Source: Apostichopus japonicus | Taxonomy: Eukaryota > Echinodermata > Holothuroidea > Aspidochirotida > Stichopodidae | Length of the DNA stretch: 64,000 nt | Direction: 5' to 3' | NCBI RefSeq assembly: GCF_037975245.1 | Contig: NC_092580.1 | Location: 2,392,501-2,456,500, forward strand | Shown: in pieces, positions 1 to 12,400 of the stretch | Numbering within the stretch: position 1 is the first letter of the stretch | Layout: every line of letters begins with the position of its first letter | Notes under the pieces: generated by a model | The model's database searches: none | Seen by the model: the letters and a program-made list of their open reading frames with translations, nothing else | Told to the model about the DNA's origin: nothing | Position numbers and translations under genes: made by a program

Positions 1-628
1 GTTTTTAGAATTTCAAAAACAGTGAATTAATATTAACATTTAGGCCTGCATTGAGGAGCCGACGTTATCTTCAGATAAGCATCAAAGGAGCATTCTAAAG
101 ATTAAGCATATTGTGAAGATGAATATGTTGAAACCAGATTAGCTATGGAAACATTGCTTGCACTTTCTACATTACTGTAACACATCAAGACTAAGATTCT
201 CCCTAAAGGATTCTTTAAGAGTGAGTGCACTATTCTCATTAGAGTGGTAACCCCTGACCTCTAGAGATAGGCATATACCGGTAGGCTATTAATAACGTTC
301 AAACTACACAATTGTGTACATAAGCAAATGTCATAATTGTTAATTACATGAATCTGTACCTAGTTCTATTGAACATTGCCCTGCACCGTACTTAGTTTAT
401 TGCTTGAATCATATCTAGTTTTCAGCGTATGAAGTCTCAATATGAGAGCAACCGTATACTCTTGTGCTTCTTGATTCTATACATATGACTGAAGATAAGT
501 TTACCAAAAAAATGTTTCTTCCTCTGCTTTGTCAATCATTCAGTTTATGGCTTATTTGACCCCGATGACCTTATCGTCGAAACACCTTCCGAGCAAAGAA
601 CATATTATTTTTACGAACGTTATGTACT
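1..628. other. non-coding flank
   Basis: No convincing exon, RNA gene or element was seen. Short open frames here lack splice signals, codon bias or family resemblance. Confidence 0.5.
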
Positions 629-1037
629 CAGGGGATAGGAAGCTTCCAAAGGGTGTGGGGGGGGGGCACGACATCAGAGGGGCACTTACTCATTCTACAA
701 CCACCACTCGTTATGCTATAAACCGATACACACCGGCCATATCACTTAAATATATATGATGTGTTAGTATGTTATCAATACTATTTATTGAGATTGTTTT
801 TTGCTAACCGTGCTACAAAAAGATATGGGATGCAATTTTAAAATAGCATGTACAGATTAAAAATAAATAACTAAAATAAGATATTAAAATTAACAAAGGC
901 TTAAGATATCCATAAGACAGTTCTTCATCAAAAGGGGCACATTTTATTTACCAGTAGGGCACATTTGCTATTTTGGAAAAAAGTGGGGCGGGGGGGGGGG
1001 GACGTGTCCCCAGTGGCACCCGGCTCCTACCCCCCTG
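629..1037. mobile_element. decayed hAT-type MITE
   Basis: The left end reads CAGGGGATAGGAAGC. The right end, read on the other strand, is CAGGGGGGTAGGAGCC, so the two form an imperfect terminal inverted repeat. The interior is non-coding and contains two poly-G runs (about 656-667 and 985-1000). The 8 bases outside each end (TATGTACT and GATGCATT) match at 5 of 8 positions, as expected for an old 8-bp target duplication of the hAT type. No transposase is encoded. The assignment rests on end structure only. Confidence 0.45.
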
Positions 1038-1363
1038 GATGCATTTGATTTCCATCCAACTATAGTTTGTCAGTATTGTGAACATGTACCGTATAAGGAG
1101 CATATTTAGCTTCGACCCCCTCTTCTTCTATGTCAATAATAAACATAAATCGAGACAAGTTTCTAGATAAAGCAGAAATAAGAGAGGGTTAATCAAGAAA
1201 TTATGTTTCTTTACTTCAGTGCATGTATGATTAATCAGAGTGACTCCCAACAGGCAAAGTCCAAACTATCGACTAATTGTCTCCACAGCGGCCTTTGGCT
1301 TTCTTTACCTTGGAGTTATATTTGATCCCATACACGAACATAACCTCCAAGCACGCTATCATG

Positions 1364-1403
1364 AACTACGGCATGCAGGATCATGATCCTGCATGCCGTA
1401 GTT
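1364..1403. repeat. perfect 40-bp palindrome
   Basis: Two 20-base arms are exact reverse complements with no spacer (left arm begins AACTACGGCATGCAGG, right arm ends CCTGCATGCCGTAGTT). Complementarity stops abruptly at both outer edges. It could extrude as a cruciform or act as a binding site for a dimeric protein; no function is evident. Confidence 0.9.
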
Positions 1404-4400
1404 ATAGTTGCTGCAGCAAATCGCCTTGAAGTATTATGTCCAGAATAACATTCATCTCTTTGGAGGAGATCCAAACATGATAAAACTATGTTTGGTTTTT
1501 CAAATCAAGTTTGGATACCATCAAATATATGTTACAAGCAATATGTACGAAATACAGTGTGTAAGTGCAGTAAGGTGCTGCTAAATGACAAACATGTGTC
1601 ACCCATAAATGTAACAACCTCATTAAATATAAAGATGAAAAAAACCCGAAGCGGAGCATACACCACGTGTTACCTTAATGCAAAGAACGAATGCTGTATG
1701 GGATTACAATGTATACTGTCCACATACCGTTGGAAAGACGAACAAAGTTTCAAAAAATGCCGCGTTAAAGTTTTGATGACGTCATTAGTTGATATACTTA
1801 GTTTCTCCTCCCAAAGTAACATTATACGATATTGTGAATGCTTTGGGGTAGAATGTACATAGTTTAGTAAATATAAGAGCAGTCCCAACCTTTCATCCCA
1901 CCCCCCCCCCCCCACTCCCGCAAACGGATCGCTTGAATCTGTTACAATGACCTGTAGACTGTTCGTAATCTTCTTTGATACCAAAAAAAAAAAAAAAACA
2001 GTTATATATAGGCTCGGATCTGGGTGAAATTGTGCACTTATAGCCGGTGCGGGAGGATAAAGTTGAAGAGTACCCTGACATGGGGGTTGTGCTATATGTC
2101 AGGTGCTCTTTCTCTTCTTGTAACAGGGCGTAATATATCAGGAAACTATAGGCCAGGTAACATTTAACATGTAACATTTAAGTTTAAAATATTAGAAGAC
2201 TATTTGGTGGAATGGCGGAAACAAAGTTATGCTGCTCAATGCCATATATAGCAAGCGAGCTTTAATCTTCTTAAATAAGCTTTTTGGTTACATTGCACAT
2301 GCACTCTTCTCTTTCACAACGAGCACATTGAAGAAAATCAGGTTTCAAAGCACGAGTTGTAGCAGCAAGGCGAGCCTACTGATAACGAGTGTATTATATA
2401 ATGTAAAACAAATGAAAAAGTAAATCAATGAAAAAACTTTTAATTAAACAGACCTCTAAATTTCTTCCAGATCCCTTCCCCACCCACCCCCTTCCCACTC
2501 ACTCCGTCATATGTAGGATGGCCCCATTTAGCAATGATTGCACAATTAAATATATGTTCTGGAACCGACAGACCTGACACACAGAACACTAAACACTGCA
2601 GTGTATAACCTTTAAATTGACTTTGGACTTAAATGTAGTATATTGGGTTGGTTGAGATAGGGTTTTTATAACGAAATGTTTGTGTAAAATAACCTCAGAT
2701 TACTGTCAATTTACGAATTGAAATGTCATATGCTTTCTGATTTCTGCCAAAACAAAAATGAACCACGGTATCGTACAGAAACTGTTTAAATCGTAATGGG
2801 GCAATAATATTTCCAATCTTAGAAAGGATTGAAAATGTTGGTGGACTCGGTTTCAAGTCCGAGACCAGGGTACCACGAGTCCGTGACAAGTCCGAGCCCA
2901 CAGTGGTCTTGAGTTCGGACTCGAACACTGGCAACTATATTATTCTATGATTGAGTCACAATAGAATTTTGCTCTTTAAAGTTAATATTTCAATTTACTA
3001 CTAACTCGCTTGATTTCAAACTTCTATATCAGGGTTTCTCTGTATGAGAGAGTTACTTCCACTATTATATTAGCAGTTCGTTTACTTACCTTTCCATCGC
3101 TTTCGGAACATTTCCAACTTAGCAATTTATTGAGCTACACGCGATCCCGAAACGTCAGATGCCCCTCTTGTAGATAAGCGTTATACAAATAAATGCCAAC
3201 AGGAACATCCTATGTAGGGACCTCAGAAACGACAACCGTAAAATGAAAGGAAATCAATGTTGTTCCCCTGTCGCCTTTTCCGGAAAATTACAAACGCATA
3301 AGGTCTGAAACCTGCAAGGAAGGAACGAGCAATATATTTTTCTATAATATGCAGGCACTTAACAATTTCGAACAAATCGAACTAAGTAAACATCAACGTC
3401 TAAATCCTTAAAATATTCTTCTTCTTTCGGTTGAGCTCAAAAGCAGCAAGCTATTACATATTGAACAAGCGCGGTCAACTTTGAATCAGGGCAACTTTTA
3501 AAATGCTAATTAGAGAGAGGCCTTTGGCCTACTGTGTAGCCCAGTGGAGCACCACCCCCCCCCCCCCGCCCCACGCTACCCCGTCTTGTTCCCCAATGTT
3601 AATATATTTGTTTAAAAATAATAATTCTGCATTAATAGCAAAATTATGTCAAAACTTTTCATTGTTTCAAATTTTCAGTCAAATTTTGCTGTGTTTGTAC
3701 AATCTGTAAATCTTCGACCTTCGACCTAATACACATCGACATCATTGCTCACAATCTTCCCCGTCCGTCGATAGCATACACGGTTCTGCCAAATAAAATG
3801 ACGACTCGCCCTTCTTATAGGACAAAAGGTCAATACAAAATCTGCACATGCGCATAACGTTACGTCAGTTCAGAGATTCGTGCATACAAAAATGTATTTA
3901 ATTAAAAAAGAACAGAGGAATGAAGTTTCCCAAAACTGATACATTTCTTTGGAAAGAGAATTTGGTAAAGTTTCCTTAGGACTGTTTGGGACAACACTGG
4001 TCAAAGCCTGCCTTCCTATATTTTCAAACTAACGTTGGTTTGGTCTTGTCACCAGACGCGAATTCATGAAGAAGAATTTGGGGTCTATATACGCCTCCGT
4101 TTTCAAATAATTCAGAATTATTTAAATATTAGTACAACCTTGCGTGAACCTTAGGTATCTATATACCTAATTCATGACCTTATAAATATGTCTCATAATC
4201 AATCGCTTCTTTTTCTTGGGGAGAACATTTCGACTTTTTATCATATATTATTTAAATTATTTTCGAAATTTCGAATTTGCACCAGAGTGCCAAACTTTTT
4301 TCGTCGAATTGGGACAAGTTGGTATCAACATTTCTCAAACTTTTTCGAGACAAAAAAATCGAATTAGTAAGATGTCGAAATTTCGACATATTTTTTAACT

Positions 4401-5149
4401 TTCAACTATTTTTTCAGAAAATATGGACTACTTTATTCACAATTTTTCACTATATTTATAAATAACGACCTGCAAATTGTTTCATCTCAAGAAAAAGGGA
4501 TGTGACTAAACAATTGACAACATCATAAAGCTTCCACTACGTATTATATAGTGTTATCACCGTGGGTGACAGTCTTTTTACCTTTGTTTTAAGTGGCCCG
4601 TCCGCTTGTGAGTTCTCAAAGACTAAAACGCACCGCTTTGAATAATATAGATATTTACACTTGCATCAGGGAAATTGTTATGGAACTCCATGCTTGCTAT
4701 ATACCAGGACATACTTAATGTACGTATTCATGGTGTCACTTTTCACGTGGATAAGTGGTTGCCATGGTAGTATACTAGATCACTATCGGCCTAACCATCT
4801 CGTTACTACAGTAGTAAGTGCGGAATCCTAAAGGATGAGTGTTAATGCCACCAAACCCGGCCAAATATATAGGCTACATTGTGGGCTTCTAGAGCATGAT
4901 GAACTATCTATATAAAGCAGCCTCGTAAACTCACTGCCTGTCCTTCAACGTATACATGCTTCCTCGCTCTCTATAATCATCGCCCCTTTTCTCTTTTTTT
5001 ACAAGCCATGTCCTAGAGCTAAATAACTGATAATAAAGACGTCGCCATTATAGGAGTTTTCATATATAACAAGTGGATAATTGCAGCCAATTTTTTGGTC
5101 ATTGCTTCGAGATATATACTTTATGTCACTCCAATATATGTTCATACAG
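1404..5149. other. non-coding interval
   Basis: No supported gene. It contains poly-C runs near 1902-1914 and 3548-3561, a poly-A run near 1983-1998, and a short patch near 2850-2930 in which AGTCCGAG-like words recur on both strands. The open frames are short and lack exon signals. Confidence 0.45.
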
Positions 5150-5450
5150 GTCACCATCTCAGGACAAAGTAGCTGGGGCACAATCAGTCGCTATGCATCT
5201 TCTCTCAGACAAGAGCAAACCGCTGTTTAAAAAACCTACATGGTCATGCAACCCGTTTGGCCTTCCATATAAGATTCCGGCGGATGCAACAAAATTAGCT
5301 GAATATTTCGCCGAGGCCATCGGTTGTCCGCCTCTTGACATCACTTGCTTCCGTGAAAAGGAGGAAGCCGAGGTACTGGCAGCGTCTCAATCAGCTCAAT
5401 CAAACATCATTAACCCTCTGGAGCTATTTCAGTTCTTCGAAATTTTCAGA
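5150..5450 (+). pseudogene. orphan carboxylesterase/cholinesterase-family exon, frameshifted
   Basis: After an acceptor-like tatgttcatacag the frame reads VTISGQS, the start of the family's nucleophile-elbow motif (GxSxG). One extra base near 5171 then moves the reading to the next frame, which continues as AGAQSVAMHLLSDKSKPLFKK, then a segment ending AEYFAEAIGC, and on to PLELFQFFEIF. These are the usual sequences following the catalytic serine in type-B carboxylesterases. No exon for the N-terminal oxyanion region or the Glu/His catalytic partners was found nearby on either strand. The right boundary is uncertain; GTGGTA near 5450 is a weak donor. The piece is either a pseudogene fragment or a live exon carrying a sequencing error. 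Family assignment is fairly sure, status is not. Confidence 0.65.
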
Positions 5451-8400
5451 GTGGTATTACAAAGATGCTTAATTGCATGTAATTAAGTTTCATTTTTGCT
5501 TTTGTTCGGAAATATACCCGGTTGTATTAAACCTGAGCAAAGAGGTCTCTTTGAACTGAGAATACGGCTCAGTAGTGCATAAACCATTTCAAATGAATAA
5601 CTTATTAGGTCCGCAAATGTAGGCTTACAATCGTGGCGTCTATTAGAGAGCTCTCCGCTCATTGAATAAAAACCACGACATGATTTTATGCATCGTAATG
5701 TTATGTATTTTGATAACATTTCATTCATACAATTATTGTGTATATTCAAGGCATATTACCTGCACATATTAAACCTTTATTAGTAACTACAATTTTCAGT
5801 TCCAACTTCCATACGGATGGAAAGAAAAAGAGAAATTACCCATAAATCAATCATAACAAAGATGATATAGCAATTCGTTATTCCATATTTTGTATGGAAC
5901 ATTTACGTTTCGTATAGGGCTACTGGAAACATAGTTTACGATATAGCCTTAATTATTCATTTCTGTGTACTTAGTTGTACAGTAGAATCTCACAACTTGT
6001 GTCCAGGAACCATCACATAAAATTGAAAACTAGCAGATCAAACTGCCATAAGGCACTGAAACCATTTACTGTGTGAATGCATTTTAAAGTTACTCGCGTC
6101 TTACAGTATAATCTTAATCTCACTTTTGATCAACTACTTAAAATATATTTGAACAAGTTACTACAAGCCTCTGGTATAGACCTATTCAAACATTACTTCT
6201 GTCCAAATATTCATTTTGCATGTCAATTGATGTAGGCCTAAGTCAAGACAAAAACCAATGGAATCCAACAGGTTTAAAGGAAAACAAAACAGAAGAAAAT
6301 CATAAATAAATCAAAATGATGGAATCTAAAAGTTTTGAAAAATCAGCAGAAGTAACAATTGAAAAAAAAAACAATGAAAAAGGGTTTAGTTTGACGAAAT
6401 ACAGCAGAATATATCAGAGACATAAGTAGCAATATAATGCACACACTATGGTAGACAATTGACATTGAAGTAACAGTTTTATTGAAGCCTTTGTGAACAT
6501 ACACGACGTCACATACAACATATGAATACTGTACTAACAAGCACTGTACTAACAAGCCTTTCATCGCAGCTCTGTAGAGGGTCTGCAGATTCACTAATGA
6601 TAATGTATGTTTTAGAGGGAGTCCTTCTGTTTCCCTGTTGAGGTGCTCATGTGTGATGGGGATATACAGGGCAACTTGCTATTATATACATTGACTGCAT
6701 TAGTAGTTCACAGCTTTGTAACCAAATAAAAGTCATTTGTTATACAGTTTCAGATACTGTTCCATCAATGAATGTATAGTAATATCATTCAAGAAGATGA
6801 GACTGTATTGTCATGAATTGGAAAGGGGTAAATAGATGCAACAATGCGGCACTGAGAACTAAAAAGTCAATAAACTCTCAAATGAACACATTTTAAAACT
6901 AAATGCAACACAAACAAAAAAGAACTCCCAATCACCAAACTTCTTTGGAAGAAACTTACCAACATATTGTCAATTCAAACAATATTTAAGGAAAGTTCCG
7001 TTCTTAGTCTGCAACGAAACAGTGCAAGAACAGAGCAGTCATGATTTATCCACATATGTAGGGGGCTATCCTACTTGAACTGTTTCAAGAGAAAAAATAT
7101 CAACTCAATAGATTTTACAAGATGTTTTGCAGTAATAATAGATATGATTTCAAAGAAACATCAGTCATTTATTAATTTAGGCTGATTTGATTTTTGATCA
7201 ACTTTTATTTGCTGAGAATTGTAGCAACTGCTTAATCTTTTTGAATGAATTACAAGTCCCTTTAATATCAGGGGTGCTTAAAAAACTATTTGTTTGTTTC
7301 TAAGCAGAATCTGATAGAATGATGGTAGTTGATAACCACTTCCCAGTGAAGACATTATTAAGAGTGCAGTTGTTTAGGTTTCATAACAACTACAGTACAG
7401 TTTTATATTTGTAATTGAAACCAGTAAATGTCTTTTAATTTCTTAAATTATTCACACTGCATGTAAACATAGTTAGGAGTAATAATATTTACATGATTTT
7501 CACGCAGTAATTAACTTACAATGGATACTTATGTTTGCAAGAATTCTGGTAAAGAAAACTAAGGGCAATTCCTAAGCACTAATAATTTATAATTTTTTGG
7601 TCTACTTTTAATTACATTGATTAATAAAGAATATAAATTTCATAGCACCTATTCAAGTGTAGCATGAATGTCAATTTTGAAGGGATCTTAGAGTCATTGT
7701 CTACACACACAAAAACTGATTGTTAACTTATATCTGAAATTTATACGACAATTACAGCCAGAAATTTGAACGGTTCATCAGCAATTAATTTTTCTGTTTT
7801 TTTTTAAATATTATTTTGTATTTGTTCAACCTTCTCAGATTAACTTTGCTAAAGATACACTGGTCAGCCAAATTGCTAGAAGACAATCATGAGAACTTTA
7901 CTATGAGCAAGTTAGAAACAACAGGACTAGAAATTTGATATAACAGTGTAGGCGTTGGTACTGACTTGTATCCCACTGGATCTTAGTAAATTGTTTCAGT
8001 ACTGGTAGGATTAGTTGAAATGAACCAAACATTTAATTAATTTTTGAGCAGCTGCCACTTATTTACGGGGAATCCCATATTTTGGTAATACAGTTGAAAT
8101 ACAAGGTTAAAGAGTTGTATGAAAGAAGTGAAACCCCCAGTGGAGTTCCATTTGATACCTTTGCTTTAGGGTTAAACTAGACATGTATTGTTTGTAATTT
8201 CCAGTCATCGTTGTGACTGAGGATCAACGCCTTGATTGTTACTGTCCTGTGGCCAGGTTAAATTTAGCTCACTTAGTCAACTTAAAGGAGCATTCTCATG
8301 TTGAAATAACAACTCAATCCATTGGCAAGGTACCTCATGTAAATATGCAAACGTGACTAGTGCTAAAGGAGCCTTCCAATTTCTTTCAACCAACCAATAA

Positions 8401-8575
8401 GTTGTCATTTGTTTCACCCAATCTCCACCCATGGGCGTCACCACACCAACACCCTAACCACTCCAGGCTTTACATTTTAGTAGTATGAGTGGCGAAAAAC
8501 ACAGATGACAGAAGGACTTAAGATTTTCAAGGTATGATCTTGAGGTGTAGTTGAAGATAGCAGACTTGGACGAGA
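5451..8575. other. non-coding interval
   Basis: AT-rich sequence with no exon-like frame, no clear repeat array and no recognisable element seen. Confidence 0.45.
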
Positions 8576-9104
8576 TGCATCAATGCCTAAATGAGTTGGA
8601 GAAGGAACTGGCGGAGGCAAAGAAGGGTAGTTCCGAACGCCCGGGAGTAGTCTACCTCTTGGTCTACCCAAGGAGAAGAAGTTACGATCGTTCTCAGGGG
8701 TAGAAGATCAGGATGTGCTTTCCATTATTGAGGAAGCGAAGGCAGCTCTTTGACTTTATTGGAAGGACTGGATATTGAAAGGCCAGGATGCCTCGAAGTT
8801 TATCGTTGCACATCTTGAGGGGTGTGCTAGACATGAGGTTAGGCAGAGGCCACAGGGTGAGGTATCTGATCCAAGGAAGCTTTTCAACCTCCTTCAGGAG
8901 ACTTTTGGAGAGAGGCACTCCCTTAGCTGCCTTATGACAGAGATGTGCAACAGAGTTTAGAGGGATGGGGAGTCAGTGTCCGCCTATGTCTTCACCTTGA
9001 TGAAGCTTTCGGAACAAGTTGAAAGCTCGAAAGCAGATGTAGAAGGTACCCTCAAAGAGCAGTTAAGAGACGGCCTGTTAGATATGGTCCTCAGGAGGCT
9101 TTGA
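8576..9104 (+). pseudogene. broken gag/PNMA-like capsid gene
   Basis: A gag-like protein is recognisable across several interruptions. First comes a charged, coiled-coil-like stretch (NELEKELAEAKK, about 8590-8625), then after a frame change KEKKLRSFSGVEDQDVLSIIEEAKAAL, then DASKFIVAHLEGCARHEVRQR, PRKLFNLLQETFGERHSL, ESVSAYVFTLMKLSEQ and KEQLRDGLLDMVLRR. This order matches Ty3/gypsy capsids and the PNMA/Arc-type domesticated capsids. In-frame stops follow KAAL (TGA, about 8751) and CNRV (TAG, about 8958), and there is a frameshift near 8650. No zinc knuckle, protease or LTR was found next to it. It differs in sequence from the intact gag at 12860, so it comes from another lineage. It lies just beyond the 3' end of AMT. 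Confidence 0.65.
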
Positions 9105-9239
9105 TGTTTCTCTATTGTGCTATATCTATGGATCTGACTAATTGATCTGTATATAGTTGGGAGCATGGCCAGCTTTAATGTTTCCTATCATGCTATATCT
9201 ATGGATGTGACTCATTGATCTGTATAACGTTGGGAGGAT
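9104..9239. repeat. two-copy direct repeat, ~74-bp period
   Basis: The segment starting ATGTTTCTCTATTGTGCTA recurs 74 bp later as ATGTTTCCTATCATGCTA; both continue with TATCTATGGAT, GATCTGTATA and GTTGGGAG. It lies in the 3' flank of AMT. Confidence 0.7.
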
Positions 9240-9416
9240 GGCATCAGCCTTTATACTGTTAATTTACTTTTTGATGAAAAAAATGTGATTGATATGATTT
9301 ATGTAAATCAGACCAGACTAAATGGGATGCTGAGGCAGGTTTTGGTTTAAGCATGTTAACATCTCACTCAGAATTAGCTGGTATCATGGCAGGAATGAAT
9401 CAAACTTTTGTAATGC

Positions 9417-9422
9417 TTTATT
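9417..9422 (-). terminator. AATAAA signal overlapping the AMT stop codon
   Basis: On the minus strand the end of AMT reads AAA TAA AGC, so a canonical AATAAA hexamer spans the stop codon. No other canonical AATAAA was seen in the next ~200 bases downstream. If used, the 3' UTR would be only about 10-30 nt. Confidence 0.4.
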
Positions 9423-12400
9423 TGGGATTATAATAGTTGGTTGGAACAAATGGCATTTTCACTACTTTTGAGGGATAGGCCTTATTCCTGACCTTGACAG
9501 TCACCTCACTGCCAGGTTTGGATACTTTCAGAGGCAGGTAGGCCATCATTACATTCTTCTTTAGGATCGGTGACGGACCTCCACTGGTGACTGCTCCAAT
9601 AGTGACGCCTGCCTCATCCATGACTTCACTGCCAGCTGAGAATTAATGGACAAGGAAGGATGTGGTCAGATGAAATATCAGACAAATCTGCTTAGAGGAG
9701 CCTAAGAGGAGGAAAATTTTGGTGCAACAATCGTGTGAGAACTACTGTAATTTGAACATCGTCAAAAGTAGACACTGAAAGTTTGATTATTTTTTTAATC
9801 CACATTGCATTAAAAGTTATTGACATAAGCCTACTGTAATTTTAGTGGAGATGGTTGCTTGCAAACACTGCAAAGAACCCAGGGTAAAATGTTGGATCAA
9901 GTTTTTGAGGATTTGCGAATCTGTAGATGAAACACCAAAGTTCAAACAGGCATATGTACATGCAGTAGCGAACTGTGTAGAATTTAGCCAGAGATGTGCA
10001 CGCTATAGGTACAGGGATTTTTGAAGAGTTGGTTGTTGCAAGGTCGAGGCATGGAGCTGCTACAGAGTTGACGAGAATGGAAGTACAAGGGCGGATCAAA
10101 GAGGGGCTGGGGGTAAAATTTGTTGAAAGGGCAGAGTGGGCCAGACGGTCGAAATTAGGGGCGGGCCAGGCCACCCCTGTAAAACAGCAAAGCTAAGGCT
10201 CTGGGCTATATGCCCTATATATTGTGTAGAACATTCATAATGTATAGGCGGTTATATGATCGCATCTTTACAACTACACTAGCGAATGTAGGTCGTACAA
10301 TAAATAAATTAGTCATACAATAACTGGTGTTCGATCGGACACAGCTTTCTGGGGGGCTTGCGTCCCTGGGACGCAAACTATTTTCTCTAGTAACATTACT
10401 GACATAAAGAGCAAATGATGGGACCAGTACTGTTAAGGCAGCTGCAATGATGACTCATTTTAGAACCCTGTATTATACTGGCAAGGAGGCTTATCTCACT
10501 CCTAAAAGTATTGTAAGCCCTTCTTTATTCTGCTCTAATACCTTTCCCCTTCTCAGTTGTTTTTTTACAGGACTTTTTGTTCCTTTTACCCAACATACAC
10601 TGAGCCTATTTCAGGCTACCCCAAGATCTCTTCTGCTCACTGACCTCTCTGATTACTTTTTTACATTTTCTTTATTCAAAGGAAAGTAGAATATAGAAGA
10701 TATCTTGTAGGCCTTATGTTCAAGGTCTGTCCATGAATGACTTGTACTACAAATTATGTGCAGTACAGGAAACTTAATTAGAAACATGAGATCAGAATGA
10801 TACACATATATCTATATTGGAAGTTTCTGATGACAAAACTAAGCAAGTTATATAATCTAGTATTATAATCGTGGTAGCAAAGATGCTTACAAACAGATTG
10901 TTAACAATGCTGATTCTAACTGATAACATCTGCAGGAATGCAATCTTTTGAGGTGAAGTCCTTGAAACAGTGCATTTATCTGTTATCATACTGTATGTTA
11001 AGTCATTATCATTACAGTTTGTGTAAAAACATTACAAAGTGGTCTCATTCCATTTTTCTGCTCAGAATGGAAGTAGACAAATAGCAGTTCAAACTCTTCT
11101 TAAGTTGTGAAATGATCTTTGTGTAAGTAATGCAGATGCTAGAATGTTCACAAACAGCTTGATGGCCACACTGCCTTTCTGGATGTGAAGTCTTTACAGA
11201 AGTTTCACACTGTGAACCCTCACAGCCCTGACCAGTATTTGAACTCCACAACTTACAAGTGTTCTTGGATATGGAGTATCATATAGTAAGTATGATGTCC
11301 ATCCAAGTAGCCATATGTAAAGTTGTTGTGTTTATTACAGGATATTAAAACAACATATATCTCCAGATGATTTCTCGAGACTTATTCTTTTGATTTCATG
11401 TCTCAATTATGCAACCTCTTTGAAACTTTTCCTTCTTAACATCTTGTGTACAGCAGTTGGCCACAGTTGCACTCCTTTTGACCTCTCAACATCATCAAAA
11501 ACAGTACCTAGAGTTTCTTGTACTCTATATGGGTCATGCACACACCAAGTGTGAGGTTCTTTGAACTTTCCCTTCTTGAGATTATATTACAGATAATAAA
11601 AGTACATACACCATCATGACAGCAAATGTTATGATTGTCATTAAAAGTGACCATGCACAAGAGACAGTCACATTTTTTGCATGAGGTGGACTCTGTTTAA
11701 GGACAGATTTTTATACTGTGACATAATACATAGCATGAATAGCACTGTACTTTTAACCTGCATGTTACTACTGTAACATGGTCAGCTCTTACATAAAGTT
11801 TTCTTTTGTACTATAGTTTTACTTGTTTATTAGTATTAGTGTACTGTGCAGGGTCACTGTACAGAGGTCTATACATTTGTACAGTATATATGTATGTTGT
11901 CTTGTGGTAGTGAAAAGGGGGATTAAAATCTCTCCTTCTGGGTTGCTAAGCAACTATCTTTGTTCTTCCTGGAATTTAGCCCTCACAGGAAATGGGGTCT
12001 GTGTATATATATTATAGGAACAAAGGGAGTTTTGAGGGTACAGTATAGGGAGTTAGGCAGTTGGCCATAAGTATTGGAGTAAGACAGTTGCACAAGAGGA
12101 GATATATAGTTTTAATGCTGGATAGTTTGTTTTAAACCTTAATTTACAAATCAAGTTACTGTAGTCCTTATTATTTTATGGAAGGAGTCATATTCACCTG
12201 ACAGTCTGGGACACTATTTACTATAAAGAATATTATTTACTTAGAGGATATAATTTTACCATAAAGGATAGGCCGGGACACCATTTGTTATAACTGACAT
12301 TATTTTACCACAAAGGATATACACATTATTTTACTGGAGGATAGCCTGGGACTCTATCGCTTATTAATTAAAGGACACTATTTCGTTGGGATCAGACATT

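Noticed and set aside
1670-2177. Overlapping minus-strand frames of about 100 codons
   Set aside because: They include homopolymer runs, show no splice context and resemble no family.
11823-12017. 64-codon open frame present in both LTRs (also 18251-18445)
   Set aside because: It is duplicated simply because the LTRs match; no coding features, and it lies in the expected U3/R region.
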